Shown: positions 17,013 to 28,990 of the stretch, piece after piece
How the letters are laid out: the number at the start of each line of letters is the position of its first letter
Position numbering within the stretch: position 1 is the first letter of the stretch
Source: Actinomycetes bacterium
GTDB taxonomy: Bacteria > Actinomycetota > Thermoleophilia > BMS3ABIN01
Direction: 5' to 3'
NCBI GenBank assembly: GCA_021785935.1
Contig: JAJYOG010000001.1
Coordinates: 62,001-126,000, forward strand
Length of the DNA: 64,000 nt
Made by a program: the position numbers and the translations under genes
The notes under the pieces: model-generated
Told to the model about the DNA's origin: nothing
Database searches by the model: none
Seen by the model: the letters and a program-made list of their open reading frames with translations, nothing else

Positions 17013-18383
17013 ATGGGAGACCGAGCAGAAACGATCTGGCTGCGCGCCAGAGAGTCAATTCGGGAGTCATTGAGCACTTCCGCTTATGAAATATGGTTTG
17101 AGAATGCCGGAGCCAAGGGCATGGAGGAAGACAATACCTTTCTCCTCTCGGTACCAAATGATTTTGCCAAGACACGCATAGAGGCCCGCTTCCTGCCTCT
17201 AATCGAAGAATCGTTGCAGGAGGTCGTGGGCGAAGAAGTGCCTGTTAGGGTGGTCGTTGCTCCCGCCTCCGAAAAAGAAGGAGGCAGTTATACGCAGACA
17301 CCAGCCCCATCTAGAGCCGAAATTGCCGGGCCAACGGTGTTGGGAGACCTGAACCCCAAATATACCTTTGACAGCTTTGTCATTGGCTCGAGCAACCGTT
17401 TCGCGCATGCCGCCTCTCTGGCGGTTGCCGAAGCGCCTGCCCAGGCATACAACCCGTTCTTCATATATGGCGGCGTGGGCCTCGGCAAGACGCACCTGCT
17501 CCAGGCGGTCGGCCACTATGTCGCCACCAACAATCCCGAGCTTTCGGTTAAATACATGACCGTTGAGTCATTCACAAACGACTTCATCAATTCGGTCCGC
17601 GACGGCAAAATGGAAGCATTCAAGAGAAAGTACCGTAACAATGATGTTCTCTTGATCGATGACATCCAGTTCCTGGAAAACAAGGAAGGAACCCAGGAAG
17701 AGTTCTTTCATACGTTCAACACCCTTTATGAGGCGGGTAAACAGATCGCCATTTCCAGCGACCGGCCACCCCGGGAGATAGCGACTCTGGAGGAGCGTCT
17801 CAAGAGCCGCTTCGAGTCGGGCCTTATCACCGACATCCAGCCGCCGGACGTGGAGACCAGAACCGCCATCCTCCGCAAACAGGTTGATTCAAGAGGCATT
17901 TTTATCGCTCCAAGCTCGATTGATGAGGTGCTCGGATTTATCGCTCGCGGCATCCCGACCAACATCCGGGAACTGGAGGGAGCGCTTATCCGGGTCGCGG
18001 CGCAGGCAAAGTTCACCAACTCGCCGATTACCTTGCCACTGGCCAAGGAGGCGCTCAAGGATATCCTGCCGTCAAATCTTGACACCAGGATAACCATTGA
18101 CATGATTCAAAATGAGATATGCCGCTTCTTCTCGCTCTCAATGAGCGATCTGAAGGGCAGTAAGAGAAGCCAGAGTATTGTCTTTCCGCGGCAGATCGCA
18201 ATGTACCTTTGCCGGGAGCTCACCGATTCTTCGCAACCGCGCATAGGTGAGAAGTTTGGCGGCCGCGACCACACGACGGTTATCCATGCCATCAACAAGA
18301 TCTCCAGGCTGATCAAGGAGGAGCGCGAGGTTTTTACGATGGTTCAGCAGATCACGGGCAAGATAAAACACTCACAGAGATAG
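17013..18383 (+). CDS. dnaA: Chromosomal replication initiator protein DnaA
   Basis: 456 residues from ATG 17013, with AGGAG six bases upstream; a longer frame starts at 16974 without a ribosome binding site. Domain I (about 1–80) is followed by a short linker, the AAA+ domain with FIYGGVGLGKTHLLQ (near residue 155) and VLLIDDIQFLENKEGTQEEFF, and domain IV with the DNA-binding signature GGRDHTTVIHA (about 416–426). It opens the origin at DnaA boxes, four of which lie just upstream. The short domain II is normal for many Gram-positive lineages. It is the first gene of the rightward replication cluster. Confidence 0.98.
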   Translation: MGDRAETIWLRARESIRESLSTSAYEIWFENAGAKGMEEDNTFLLSVPNDFAKTRIEARFLPLIEESLQEVVGEEVPVRVVVAPASEKEGGSYTQTPAPSRAEIAGPTVLGDLNPKYTFDSFVIGSSNRFAHAASLAVAEAPAQAYNPFFIYGGVGLGKTHLLQAVGHYVATNNPELSVKYMTVESFTNDFINSVRDGKMEAFKRKYRNNDVLLIDDIQFLENKEGTQEEFFHTFNTLYEAGKQIAISSDRPPREIATLEERLKSRFESGLITDIQPPDVETRTAILRKQVDSRGIFIAPSSIDEVLGFIARGIPTNIRELEGALIRVAAQAKFTNSPITLPLAKEALKDILPSNLDTRITIDMIQNEICRFFSLSMSDLKGSKRSQSIVFPRQIAMYLCRELTDSSQPRIGEKFGGRDHTTVIHAINKISRLIKEEREVFTMVQQITGKIKHSQR

Positions 18384-18641
18384 GGTCTTGCGTCAAGTGG
18401 AAAAGCTGTTGGCCGGCCGGGGAGAAAATTCTATTTATTCCACCCTTTGCGACTCTGGCTCCAGTCGGATAAAGTTGTTCTATCCGGACGGCCTGTTATC
18501 CTCGTGCTTATCAACAATTCTATTCCGTGCGGAAACGCTGATTTTGGAGGGTCTTTGTCGATTCTCCCCGTTATACCGGCGCTTACTACTAAAAATACTA
18601 TTTTCTATAAATTCTCATAATAAACATTCGGAGGTCTGCTC
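18384..18641. other. dnaA–dnaN intergenic region with A+T-rich stretch and a DnaA-box-like site
   Basis: 258 bases without a supported gene. TTATCAACA (18508–18516) differs by one base from the DnaA-box consensus. From about 18580 to 18630 the sequence is strongly A+T-rich (ACTACTAAAAATACTATTTT and on), which could be an unwinding element or the dnaN promoter (TATAAA at about 18606). The dnaN ribosome binding site CGGAGG ends the region. Confidence 0.5.
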
Positions 18642-19751
18642 ATGCGGATAACCTGTTCCAAAGATCTCTTGCTCGAGAACCTGCAATCGGTCCTTAAGAC
18701 CGTTTCCACGAAAAGCACCATGCCGGTTCTCTCCGGCATCAGGATCGAAACAAAAGGCAATGAAACGATAGAGCTTGCCAGCACCGACATGGAACTCTCA
18801 CTCAGAATCTCCTTAAAGGCAGGCGTCGAAGGAGAGGGGGCCCTGGTGGCTCCTGGCAGGCTCATGACCGATGTGGTCAAAAGCCTTCCGGGAGGAGAAA
18901 TAACTCTCGATATGGATGAAAAAGAACAGGTGCTCGAAATTAGTTGTGGCCCCGCCGATTTTCATCTCAACTGTCTGCCGGCATCTGATTTTCCCAATCT
19001 TCCAGAGATGCCGGAAGACGGATCGTTTGAGATTTCTTCCAACCCGCTGGTTTCGACTATTGGTACCGTTGCGCGCGCCGCCTCCAGGGATGAGACCAGG
19101 CCGGTTCTCACCGGAATCCTGATTAAATTCACCAAGGATAAAATAAAGATGGTGGCCACAGACAGCTACCGTCTGAGTGTTCGCGAGACGGCGTCAGACA
19201 GTTCACTTAAAGACAAAAAGGAAGTTATTGTACCGAGGGCATCCCTGGAAGAGCTTGCCAGGATCTGTGGCCAGACCGGCGCGGAAAATGTCGTTGTCGG
19301 GGTAATGGACGGACAGATTATTTTCACCGTCGATAGCGTTGTGTTGACGTCGCGGCTGATCGAGGGGCAATTTCCCAACTACCAGCAATTGTTGCCCGAC
19401 GAGTTTACGCACGAGATTCTCATCGACAAGGAAGAGCTGATCGAAACAGTCGGGCGCATCAGCCTGATGGCGCAAAAAAATGCTCCGCTGAGAATGAAGT
19501 TTGCGCCGGGCGAACTGACGATATCAGCTCAAACTCCCCAGGTGGGCGAGGCCCAGGAAAAAATGGCGATCGCCTTCCAGGGCGAAGAGATAGAAATCGG
19601 ATTTAACCCTGACTTCCTGCGCGAAGGGGTCGATAGTGTCGCCGCCGAGCAGGCGGCGCTCCGCATCATCAGCCCGCTGAGACCGGGCCTGCTTAAGGGA
19701 GAAGGAGACGACTTCCTCTACCTGATTATGCCCGTACGTCTGACCGGCTGA
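18642..19751 (+). CDS. dnaN: DNA polymerase III sliding clamp (beta subunit)
   Basis: 369 residues, the usual length. It begins MRITCSKDLLLENLQ; the three repeated clamp domains are recognisable by TMPVLSGIRIET, RDETRPVLTGIL and the C-terminal YLIMPVRL, which forms part of the peptide-binding pocket. The ring holds polymerase III on DNA and recruits other replication and repair proteins. ATG 18642 follows CGGAGG. It precedes recF by 36 nt in the cluster. Confidence 0.97.
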   Translation: MRITCSKDLLLENLQSVLKTVSTKSTMPVLSGIRIETKGNETIELASTDMELSLRISLKAGVEGEGALVAPGRLMTDVVKSLPGGEITLDMDEKEQVLEISCGPADFHLNCLPASDFPNLPEMPEDGSFEISSNPLVSTIGTVARAASRDETRPVLTGILIKFTKDKIKMVATDSYRLSVRETASDSSLKDKKEVIVPRASLEELARICGQTGAENVVVGVMDGQIIFTVDSVVLTSRLIEGQFPNYQQLLPDEFTHEILIDKEELIETVGRISLMAQKNAPLRMKFAPGELTISAQTPQVGEAQEKMAIAFQGEEIEIGFNPDFLREGVDSVAAEQAALRIISPLRPGLLKGEGDDFLYLIMPVRLTG

Positions 19752-19787
19752 TCCGGCCGGGTAACAGGTCACAGGGATGTTTACGCG

Positions 19788-20927
19788 GTGCACCTAAAGC
19801 GGCTAAAGCTTAACAACTTCAGGAACCTGCAAGCAGGCTACGCCGATTTCCCCTCAGGGGTGGCAATAATCATTGGTGAAAACGGCGCCGGCAAGACAAA
19901 TCTCCTCGAAGCCGCCCAGTACGCCTGTTGCGGCCGCTCGTTTCGTACCAGCCGTGAGCACGAAATGGTTAGGGAGGGATCAGAATTTTTTCGGGTTGAG
20001 GCAGAGCTGGAAAGAAACGGGAACACACTCCTGCGGGCGGTGGCTTTCGAGCCCGGCCAGGGAGCCAGAGTCGCTTCGGGCGGAGGGCCGCAGTGGATGC
20101 CGCCCGGTTCCGTGCTCTGCTTTTCCCCGGACGACCTGCAACTGATCAAGGGCGCTCCCGCAAGCAGACGCCGATTCCTTGACGACGCCATTTCACGGAG
20201 AATTCCTTCATACCGCCGCATCCTGCTCGATTATCAAAAAGTCCTTTCCCAGCGCAACAGCTTCTTGCACAGGGCCCGCGCGGGCATCGTTCAGCTCAGC
20301 GACATTTCTGTGTGGGACAGGCAGTTGGCGGCGCTGGCCGTCAAGATACACTCGGCCAGGGGCGAACATTGCCGGCTTCTCGAGCCATACTTTGAAAAAG
20401 CTTACTGCGAAATAGCCGGTGAACAGGCGGAGCTGGGGATTGTGTACATTTCCCAGCTGGAAGGAGCGGGGTCTGAGGAGGAGGCCGAGAGGCGTCTGGT
20501 CCTGGCTCTGGCTGAAGGGTGGTCCGAAGACCTCGACCGCCTTTCTACCTCAATTGGAACGCACCGCGACGATATCGAATTCACATTGAGCAGCCGCAGC
20601 CTCAAACCATATGGCTCCCAAGGGGAACAGCGGGCCGCGGTGCTGTCCCTGCTGCTCGCCGACCGGCGCCAGGGTGGGAGGCTGGAAGAAGCGCCGCTTT
20701 TACTGCTCGACGATGTTATGAGCGAATTGGACCAGGATCGGCGCCGGAGGTTGATGGCTGCGCTTTCTGGCGAGCGTGAAACCAGCGGACGCGGAACAGT
20801 GCAGACGATAATTACGGCCGCGGACGCCGGCCTTTTTACCGGCGAAGAGCTGGATGCCGCCCATGTGCTCGAGGTTGATGGCGGCAGCATTTGGGGGGCG
20901 AGGGCCGGTCATGAAGCCCAGGCTTAA
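19788..20927 (+). CDS. recF: DNA replication and repair protein RecF
   Basis: 379 residues from GTG 19788. An SMC/ABC-type ATPase: LKLNNFRNL opens the protein, Walker A is GENGAGKTNLLEA (about residues 31–43), the signature region reads PYGSQGEQRAAVLSLLLA, and Walker B is LLLLDDVMSELDQDRR. RecF helps load RecA at gapped DNA with RecO and RecR. The start follows a weak ACAGGG signal. Its end overlaps the start of the DUF721 gene by 17 bases, so the two are translationally coupled. Confidence 0.96.
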   Translation: MHLKRLKLNNFRNLQAGYADFPSGVAIIIGENGAGKTNLLEAAQYACCGRSFRTSREHEMVREGSEFFRVEAELERNGNTLLRAVAFEPGQGARVASGGGPQWMPPGSVLCFSPDDLQLIKGAPASRRRFLDDAISRRIPSYRRILLDYQKVLSQRNSFLHRARAGIVQLSDISVWDRQLAALAVKIHSARGEHCRLLEPYFEKAYCEIAGEQAELGIVYISQLEGAGSEEEAERRLVLALAEGWSEDLDRLSTSIGTHRDDIEFTLSSRSLKPYGSQGEQRAAVLSLLLADRRQGGRLEEAPLLLLDDVMSELDQDRRRRLMAALSGERETSGRGTVQTIITAADAGLFTGEELDAAHVLEVDGGSIWGARAGHEAQA

Positions 20928-21225
20928 AAGTATTGGCTCGATTGTTCGGGGCGAGCAAAAACGGCTTTGGCGCACAAGCCCCGGGCTGGGGCTGCAGAGC
21001 CTCTGGGAGCGGGCCGCCGGGGCCGAAATCGCGGCCAACACAGAAGTGCGCTCGTTTCATAACGGCGTCATGACCGTCAGCTGTAAATCCGGCGGCTGGG
21101 CTTGCGAGCTCGGGCTCAACGCCATGGAGTTGACGGCCGAATTAAACGCGCTCAATCCCCCTGAGGCCGTAACGGAAATCCGTTTTGTACACGAGGCTCG
21201 CGGGAGAGGAAAATCCAGCAAATAG
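20911..21225 (+). CDS. DUF721/DciA-like protein
   Basis: 104 residues from ATG 20911, inside the end of recF. The sequence has the DUF721 layout: LKSIGSIVRG, LWERAAGAEIAANTEVRSFHNGVMTVSC and a middle segment WACELGLNAMELTAELN. DciA proteins recruit the replicative helicase in bacteria without DnaC/DnaI-type loaders. recF–DUF721–gyrB–gyrA is the order typical of Actinobacteriota. The basic tail RGRGKSSK is usual. Confidence 0.88.
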   Translation: MKPRLKSIGSIVRGEQKRLWRTSPGLGLQSLWERAAGAEIAANTEVRSFHNGVMTVSCKSGGWACELGLNAMELTAELNALNPPEAVTEIRFVHEARGRGKSSK

Positions 21226-21247
21226 CGGGAAAGTTATCGGCCGCGAT

Positions 21248-21320
21248 TTGCGAAAAAGCTACAGCTTTTGTGATATACTCCGGGGAGTAATTCACAGGTT
21301 CCAATACTCCACACCCGGAG
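21248..21320 (+). promoter_or_regulatory. Candidate gyrBA promoter overlapping nested inverted repeats
   Basis: An extended -10 TGATATACT has its TATACT at 21274–21279; TTGCGA at 21248–21253 is a -35 candidate but at 20 bases. AAAAGCT-AC-AGCTTTT (21254–21269) is a small palindrome between them. Starting at the -10, CTCCGGG (21278–21284) and GAGTA (21285–21289) can pair with TACTC (21305–21309) and CCCGGAG (21314–21320). This nested structure could be an operator or, on read-through transcripts, a leader hairpin. Confidence 0.4.
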
Positions 21321-21413
21321 GCCGAAATTTGAAGGAGCGCAGCCCTGTCTGAAGTGCTGTTTGCCCGCCTCCAAATGCCGACCGCGCGTGCGGCGCCCCC
21401 GCTCTCACATTGA

Positions 21414-23855
<2,442 letters not shown>

Positions 23856-23869
23856 TAAGGAGACAATAG

Positions 23870-26338
23870 TTGGCCATTTCGGATCTTGACGGACGTATAG
23901 AACCACGGGAACTCGAAGAGGAGATGCGCACCTCTTACCTCGATTACTCCATGAGTGTAATCGTAGGCAGAGCGCTCCCGGATGTGCGCGACGGCCTCAA
24001 GCCCGTTCATCGCCGCGTCCTCTACGCCATGCAGCAGCTTGGCCTGGCTCACAATAAGCCTTACAAGAAGAGCGCCCGCATCGTCGGCGATGTCATTGGA
24101 AAGTACCACCCCCACGGCGATTCGGCCGTTTACGATACGATGGTGCGCCTTGTCCAGGATTTCTCCATGCGCTATCCGCTCATCGACGGACAGGGCAACT
24201 TCGGCAGCGTCGACGGCGACAGCGCCGCCGCCTACAGGTACACCGAAGCACGTCTTTCAAAGCTTGCCGCGGAGATGCTTCGCGACATCGACGAAGACAC
24301 CGTCGACTTCATACCCAACTTTGACGAGAGCACCGAAGAGCCGGCGGTCATGCCTTCGCGTTATCCCAACCTGTTGGTCAACGGCTCCAGTGGCATCGCC
24401 GTGGGCATGGCCACAAATATTCCACCGCATAATCTCGGCGAGACCATCGATGCCTGTGTCGCCATGATCGACAATCCGGATATCTCGGTTGAAGGGCTGA
24501 TGGAACATATTCCAGGGCCAGACTTTCCCACGGGTGGAATTATCATGGGCAGGCGCGGCATTCGCGACGCCTATGCTTCCGGCCGCGGCCTGGTGAGGGT
24601 CAGGGCCAAGGCTCACTCTGAGCCGATCAAGGGCAAGCGCGACGCCATCATCATCACGGAGTTGCCCTACCAGGTAAACAAGGCGAGCCTGATCGAGAAG
24701 ATCGCCGAGCTGGTGCGCGAGCACAAGATCCACGAGATCTCCGACCTGCGCGACGAATCTGACCGCAGTGGCATGCGCGTGGTTATCGAGCTGAAACGCG
24801 AAACCATTCCCAAAGTCGTTCTTAACAAGCTCTACAAGCATACAGCCATGCAATCCACCTTCGGTATCATCAACCTGGCGCTGGTGGACGGGGTGCCGAG
24901 GACAATGTCGCTAAGGGAGATGATTCGCTGTTACATCGCCCACCAGCGCGAAGTTATCGTCCGGCGTACCCGCTTTGAACTCAACAAGGCCCAAGCGCGG
25001 GCACATATTTTAGAGGGTCTGCTAACAGCGCTTGAGAATCTCGATGCGGTGGTCAAGCTTATCCGCGGATCCAGGGATGCGGAGGAGGCCCGCAACGGTC
25101 TGATAAAGAAGTTCAAGCTGACGCTCGTGCAGGCGCAGGCGATCCTCGACCTGAGGCTGCAAAAGCTTACGGGCCTCGAGCGCAACAAGATCAAGGATGA
25201 ACACAAGGATTTAATGGAGCGCATCGCCTGGCTCAAGGGCATTCTCGCCGAGGAGGGCGAAGTCTACAGGCTCATCAAGGAAGAGCTGCTCGAGATCAAG
25301 CGGATGTATAACGACGAACGCCGCACGCAGATCGCGCCCGGTGAGGATGAATTCGACATCGAGGACCTCATCGCCGAGGAGGACATGGTCATCTCCATCA
25401 CCAACTCCGGCTACATCAAGAGCCTGCCGCTTAATACTTACCGCAAGCAGCGCCGGGGAGGCGTGGGCGTGGCAGGAATGGGCGTCAAGGAAGAGGACTT
25501 TCTCGAGCATCTGTTCATCACTACAACGCACCACTACCTGCTTTTTTTCACTAGCGTCGGCAAGGTCTATCGCCTCAAGGTGCATGAGATACCCACGGGG
25601 GGAAGGACCTCGAAAGGGCGTGCGGTCGTTAACCTGCTGCCGCTCAGGAGTGGCGAGCGCATCAAGGCGGTTGTGGCCACCAAAGATTATAAGGACGCCA
25701 AATATCTGGTTATGGCCACCCGCGGGGGATTGGTTAAAAAGACGGAGTTCGAAGCCTATAACACCGTCCTGAAGGCGGATGGCATTATCGCCATCAACAT
25801 TCGCGATGACGACGAGCTTATCGCGGTGCGCCATTCCAACGGCAACGATGACATCCTGCTGGTCAGCGAGAGCGGCCAGGCGATCCGGTTCAATGAGTCG
25901 AATGTGCGCCCGATGGGCCGCGCCACAAGCGGAGTCAAGGGAATGACCCTGACAAAGGGCGACAAGGTGTTATCCATGAATGTGGCCAAGGACGATGCCG
26001 ACCTCTTTGTTGTCACCGACGGCGGCTTTGGCAAACGCACCCATATTAGTGATTATCCCCGTCACGGCAGGGGCGGCAAGGGCGTCAGAACGATTAAGCA
26101 CACCGAAGCCAAGGGAACACTGATTGCCGCGCGCGTCGTCCGCGACAACCACGAACTGGTGCTGATCTCCGCCGACGGCACGGTCATACGGATTCCCGTC
26201 AAGGATGTCTCCTGCATGGGACGCTCCACCCAGGGAGTTCGTGTCATGAACCTGCGCAAGGGTGACAGGGTCAGCGCAGTGGCGCGTGTCGTCGCCAGTC
26301 AGGCTGGCGGCGCAGAAGAGGAGATCGAGGCGGAATGA
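23870..26338 (+). CDS. gyrA: DNA gyrase subunit A
   Basis: 822 residues from TTG 23870, with AAGGAG seven bases upstream and only 14 nt from the gyrB stop. The breakage-reunion domain has the quinolone region [12 protein letters not shown] with Ser and Asp at the usual resistance positions, so it looks wild type. The catalytic Tyr is in YRYTEARL (about residue 124). The C-terminal propeller starts with the GyrA box KQRRGGVGV, which separates gyrase from topoisomerase IV ParC. The gene ends ATGA-overlapped with a 29-codon membrane ORF. Confidence 0.97.
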   Translation: MAISDLDGRIEPRELEEEMRTSYLDYSMSVIVGRALPDVRDGLKPVHRRVLYAMQQLGLAHNKPYKKSARIVGDVIGKYHPHGDSAVYDTMVRLVQDFSMRYPLIDGQGNFGSVDGDSAAAYRYTEARLSKLAAEMLRDIDEDTVDFIPNFDESTEEPAVMPSRYPNLLVNGSSGIAVGMATNIPPHNLGETIDACVAMIDNPDISVEGLMEHIPGPDFPTGGIIMGRRGIRDAYASGRGLVRVRAKAHSEPIKGKRDAIIITELPYQVNKASLIEKIAELVREHKIHEISDLRDESDRSGMRVVIELKRETIPKVVLNKLYKHTAMQSTFGIINLALVDGVPRTMSLREMIRCYIAHQREVIVRRTRFELNKAQARAHILEGLLTALENLDAVVKLIRGSRDAEEARNGLIKKFKLTLVQAQAILDLRLQKLTGLERNKIKDEHKDLMERIAWLKGILAEEGEVYRLIKEELLEIKRMYNDERRTQIAPGEDEFDIEDLIAEEDMVISITNSGYIKSLPLNTYRKQRRGGVGVAGMGVKEEDFLEHLFITTTHHYLLFFTSVGKVYRLKVHEIPTGGRTSKGRAVVNLLPLRSGERIKAVVATKDYKDAKYLVMATRGGLVKKTEFEAYNTVLKADGIIAINIRDDDELIAVRHSNGNDDILLVSESGQAIRFNESNVRPMGRATSGVKGMTLTKGDKVLSMNVAKDDADLFVVTDGGFGKRTHISDYPRHGRGGKGVRTIKHTEAKGTLIAARVVRDNHELVLISADGTVIRIPVKDVSCMGRSTQGVRVMNLRKGDRVSAVARVVASQAGGAEEEIEAE

Positions 26339-26424
26339 CCGTTCTGACCATCCTGCTTCTGGGTGCTGTTTTTATCGGAGGGGCCTTGCTGGGAAAATTC
26401 GTAACGCGTTACTTCAAGCGCTAG
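26335..26424 (+). CDS. Possible 29-residue single-pass membrane peptide downstream of gyrA
   Basis: ATG at 26335 overlaps the gyrA stop as ATGA and the frame ends with TAG at 26424. The peptide is one hydrophobic helix ([17 protein letters not shown]) followed by a basic end (KFVTRYFKR), which would leave the tail in the cytoplasm. Stop-start coupling and the terminator 40 nt later support a coding role; the small size leaves doubt. Confidence 0.4.
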   Translation: MTVLTILLLGAVFIGGALLGKFVTRYFKR

Positions 26425-26463
26425 CAAAAAACGGGCAACAACCGCCCAGATATGATAATCTTT

Positions 26464-26483
26464 TGGGCGCCCCAGGGCGCCCA
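26464..26483 (+). terminator. Intrinsic terminator after gyrA/small ORF
   Basis: TGGGCGCC (26464–26471) pairs with GGCGCCCA (26476–26483) around CCAG, followed by TTTTCTT. An eight-pair G+C-rich stem with a T tract, 40 nt after the small ORF, ends the replication cluster before fabZ. Confidence 0.75.
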
Positions 26484-26514
26484 TTTTCTTGGCGCAAATC
26501 GGGCAGCTATCAAG

Positions 26515-26955
26515 ATGTCAACACTTTCCCGCGAACAAATCAAGGAGATCATACCCCATCGCGACCCGTTCCTGTTTCTGGACGAGGTCGTAGAGCTTGT
26601 GCCCGGCGTTAGCGCCGTCGCCCTGAAACTGGTCAAGCCGGATGAGCCCCATTTTCAGGGTCATTTCCCCGGGCAGCCGATTATGCCGGGAGTTCTCATT
26701 GTCGAGGCCCTGGCTCAGACGGGTGCCGTGGCGGCGCTGTCCCTTCCCGAAAACAAGGGAAAACTGGTTCTTTTCGGCGGCATCGATAACGTTCGCTTCA
26801 AGCGGCAAGTAGTGCCCGGCGACACGCTCCGGCTCGAAGTCGAGATGACGAAGTCGCGCGGCGCCGTTGGCAAGGCTGTCGCAAAGGCCACGGTTGACGG
26901 AAAACTAGCTTGCAGGGCCGAGCTGACCTTCGCGATTGGGGAGCGGGAATCATGA
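26515..26955 (+). CDS. fabZ: 3-hydroxyacyl-ACP dehydratase FabZ
   Basis: 146 residues from ATG 26515 ([19 protein letters not shown]). The hot-dog fold signature is [23 protein letters not shown] split over residues ~48–70, with the catalytic His in GHFPG and Glu in VEALAQ. It dehydrates 3-hydroxyacyl-ACP in fatty acid elongation. A longer frame from 26452 would start inside the terminator and is rejected. First gene of a rightward eight-gene type II fatty acid cluster. Confidence 0.95.
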   Translation: MSTLSREQIKEIIPHRDPFLFLDEVVELVPGVSAVALKLVKPDEPHFQGHFPGQPIMPGVLIVEALAQTGAVAALSLPENKGKLVLFGGIDNVRFKRQVVPGDTLRLEVEMTKSRGAVGKAVAKATVDGKLACRAELTFAIGERES

Positions 26956-27010
26956 GCCACCAAAAGGAATTTGCCGCCGTTACGAACGCCGGGCCGAGAC
27001 GCTGAACAAA

Positions 27011-28024
27011 GTGAAACACAGGCCGGTAAAAATATCCGCCGTGGGTACACATATACCCGCGCGAGTAGTGACCAACGATGATCTATCCCTCACCCTGGAC
27101 ACCTCGGATGAGTGGATCTCGACCCGCAGCGGTATCCGTGAACGGCGAATCGTCGAAAATGGCGAGGCCGCATCCGATCTCGGCGCCGTAGCCGCCTCCC
27201 GGGCACTGGAGGCGGCCGGGATAGATGCGGCCGACCTCGATCTGATAATTGTCGCCAGTCTGTCACCAGACATGCTCTTTCCCTCGACGGCCTCGTTCAT
27301 TTCAGCAAAGATTGGAGCCGACGGCACGCCGGCTTTTGACTTGTCGGCTGCATGCACCGGATTTATCTATGCACTGGCTACAGGGAATGCTTTTGTAGCC
27401 TCTGGTCAGGCGGACAGGGTTCTCGTTGTTGGCGCCGAGGCAGTCTCCAAAATGATAGACTGGACCGACCGCGGTACCGCTGTGCTGTTTGGAGACGGCG
27501 CCGGCGCCGTGCTGCTCGAGCCAGCGGATTCCAGAGACGAAGGCATTATAGGCTTCGATCTGGGAAACGATCCGTCCGGAACAGAAATGTTACAGCTTCC
27601 GGCGGGGGGCTCGCGTAATCCGGCCACCGAGGAAACCGTCTCGGCAAGGCAACATTTCATCAAGATGAATGGGCGAGAGGTCTTCAAGTTTGCCGCGAGG
27701 GTCATCGAGTCGTCGGCACGGAAGGTGCTGGACCGAAGCGGATGCAAGATCGGGGATGTGGATCTATTCGTGCCACACCAGGCGAACATCCGTATAATCG
27801 ACGCGGCAGCCCGCAAGCTGGGCATTCCGCCGGAACGGGTTTTCTCCAATCTGGAGCGTTACGGCAACACGTCCTGCGCTTCAATCCCGCTCTGTCTGGA
27901 AGAGGCGGCCGCAGGCGGCCGTATCACCTCCGGCGACCTGGTTTTAATGGTGGGATTCGGGGCCGGCCTTGCCTGGGGTTCATGCCTGGTGCGTTTCGGC
28001 GACCTTCAAAGGATTCAGGAGTAG
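27011..28024 (+). CDS. fabH: 3-oxoacyl-ACP synthase III
   Basis: 337 residues from GTG 27011 (VKHRPVKISAVGTHIP); a TTG at 26936 would overlap fabZ and adds residues not usual for the family. The catalytic triad is visible: Cys in LSAACTGF (about residue 115), His in PHQANIRI and Asn in YGNTSCASIP. It condenses acetyl-CoA or a branched acyl-CoA with malonyl-ACP to start fatty acids. The 3-nt gap to fabK implies coupled translation. No plsX neighbour is present, unlike in many Gram-positive clusters. Confidence 0.95.
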   Translation: MKHRPVKISAVGTHIPARVVTNDDLSLTLDTSDEWISTRSGIRERRIVENGEAASDLGAVAASRALEAAGIDAADLDLIIVASLSPDMLFPSTASFISAKIGADGTPAFDLSAACTGFIYALATGNAFVASGQADRVLVVGAEAVSKMIDWTDRGTAVLFGDGAGAVLLEPADSRDEGIIGFDLGNDPSGTEMLQLPAGGSRNPATEETVSARQHFIKMNGREVFKFAARVIESSARKVLDRSGCKIGDVDLFVPHQANIRIIDAAARKLGIPPERVFSNLERYGNTSCASIPLCLEEAAAGGRITSGDLVLMVGFGAGLAWGSCLVRFGDLQRIQE

Positions 28025-28027
28025 AAC

Positions 28028-28990
28028 ATGTCCAATAGAATTTGTGACCTGCTCGAGATCGAGCATCCGATAATCCAGGGCGGGATGACCTGGGTAAGCG
28101 ATGCCAACCTGGCGGCGGCCGTTTCCAACGGCGGCGGCCTTGGCATAATCGGCGCCGGGGCGATGCCGCCGGAGATGCTGCGCGAAGAAATCATCAAGGC
28201 CAGGGAACTCACCAGCAAACCTTTCGGCGTTAACATGATCATGATCACCCTCGAGTTCGAACAGCAACTCGAGGTGATAATGGCAGAGAAGCCCCCGGTT
28301 GTAACTCTGGGCGCGGTTCAAAATACGGCGGTTATCCCGGCGCTTAAGGAAAAAGGCATCAAGGTATTGCCTGTGGCTGCCGCCGTGGCGATCGCGCGGC
28401 GGGCGGAGCAGCATGGAGCTGACGCCATTATCGCCGAGGGCTCCGAATCGGGAGGGCACATAGGCGAAACGACGACCATGGTACTGACGCCGCTGATAAC
28501 AAAAGCTGTAGACGCACCGGTCATTGCCGCCGGCGGCATCGTCAATGGAGCCGCTTTGGTAGCTGCTTTTGCCCTGGGGGCCGAGGGCGTGCAGATGGGC
28601 ACCCGCTTTGTCTGTGCCTCTGAATGCACGGTCCACGAGGACGTCAAGCAAAAATTTATTAAATCCGGCGATCGCGCCACGGTTGTAACCGCGCGCGCCG
28701 TTGGCTACCCCGTACGCGCCATCAAGAACAAACTGGCGGGCATCTACGCCGAGCGGGAAAAAGAGTTTCTCCTGGGCAAGTGCACGGCTGAGGATATCGA
28801 GAGCATGGGTCTCGGCAAGTTGCGCGAAGCCATGAGGGAAGGCAATATCAGGGACGGGTCGATGATGGCCGGCCAGTGCGTCGCTATGGTAGACAGGGTG
28901 CAGCCGGCCGCGGAGATCATTTCCGAGATTGTTGCCGAAGCCGAAGCGGTGGCCGCCGAACTGCCTTCGAGGCTGATCCTGAGGCGGTGA
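28028..28990 (+). CDS. fabK: Enoyl-ACP reductase II (FMN-dependent FabK type)
   Basis: 320 residues. A nitronate monooxygenase-like TIM barrel: HPIIQGGMTWVSD at the N-terminus, AEGSESGGHIGETTTM with the FabK GGHIGE signature, VIAAGGI, and GVQMGTRFV at the phosphate-binding end of FMN. It reduces enoyl-ACP with NAD(P)H in the last step of each elongation cycle. Its place between fabH and fabD supports the reductase role. No FabI is seen in the window, so FabK may be the only enoyl reductase, which would give triclosan insensitivity (family knowledge). Confidence 0.94.
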   Translation: MSNRICDLLEIEHPIIQGGMTWVSDANLAAAVSNGGGLGIIGAGAMPPEMLREEIIKARELTSKPFGVNMIMITLEFEQQLEVIMAEKPPVVTLGAVQNTAVIPALKEKGIKVLPVAAAVAIARRAEQHGADAIIAEGSESGGHIGETTTMVLTPLITKAVDAPVIAAGGIVNGAALVAAFALGAEGVQMGTRFVCASECTVHEDVKQKFIKSGDRATVVTARAVGYPVRAIKNKLAGIYAEREKEFLLGKCTAEDIESMGLGKLREAMREGNIRDGSMMAGQCVAMVDRVQPAAEIISEIVAEAEAVAAELPSRLILRR

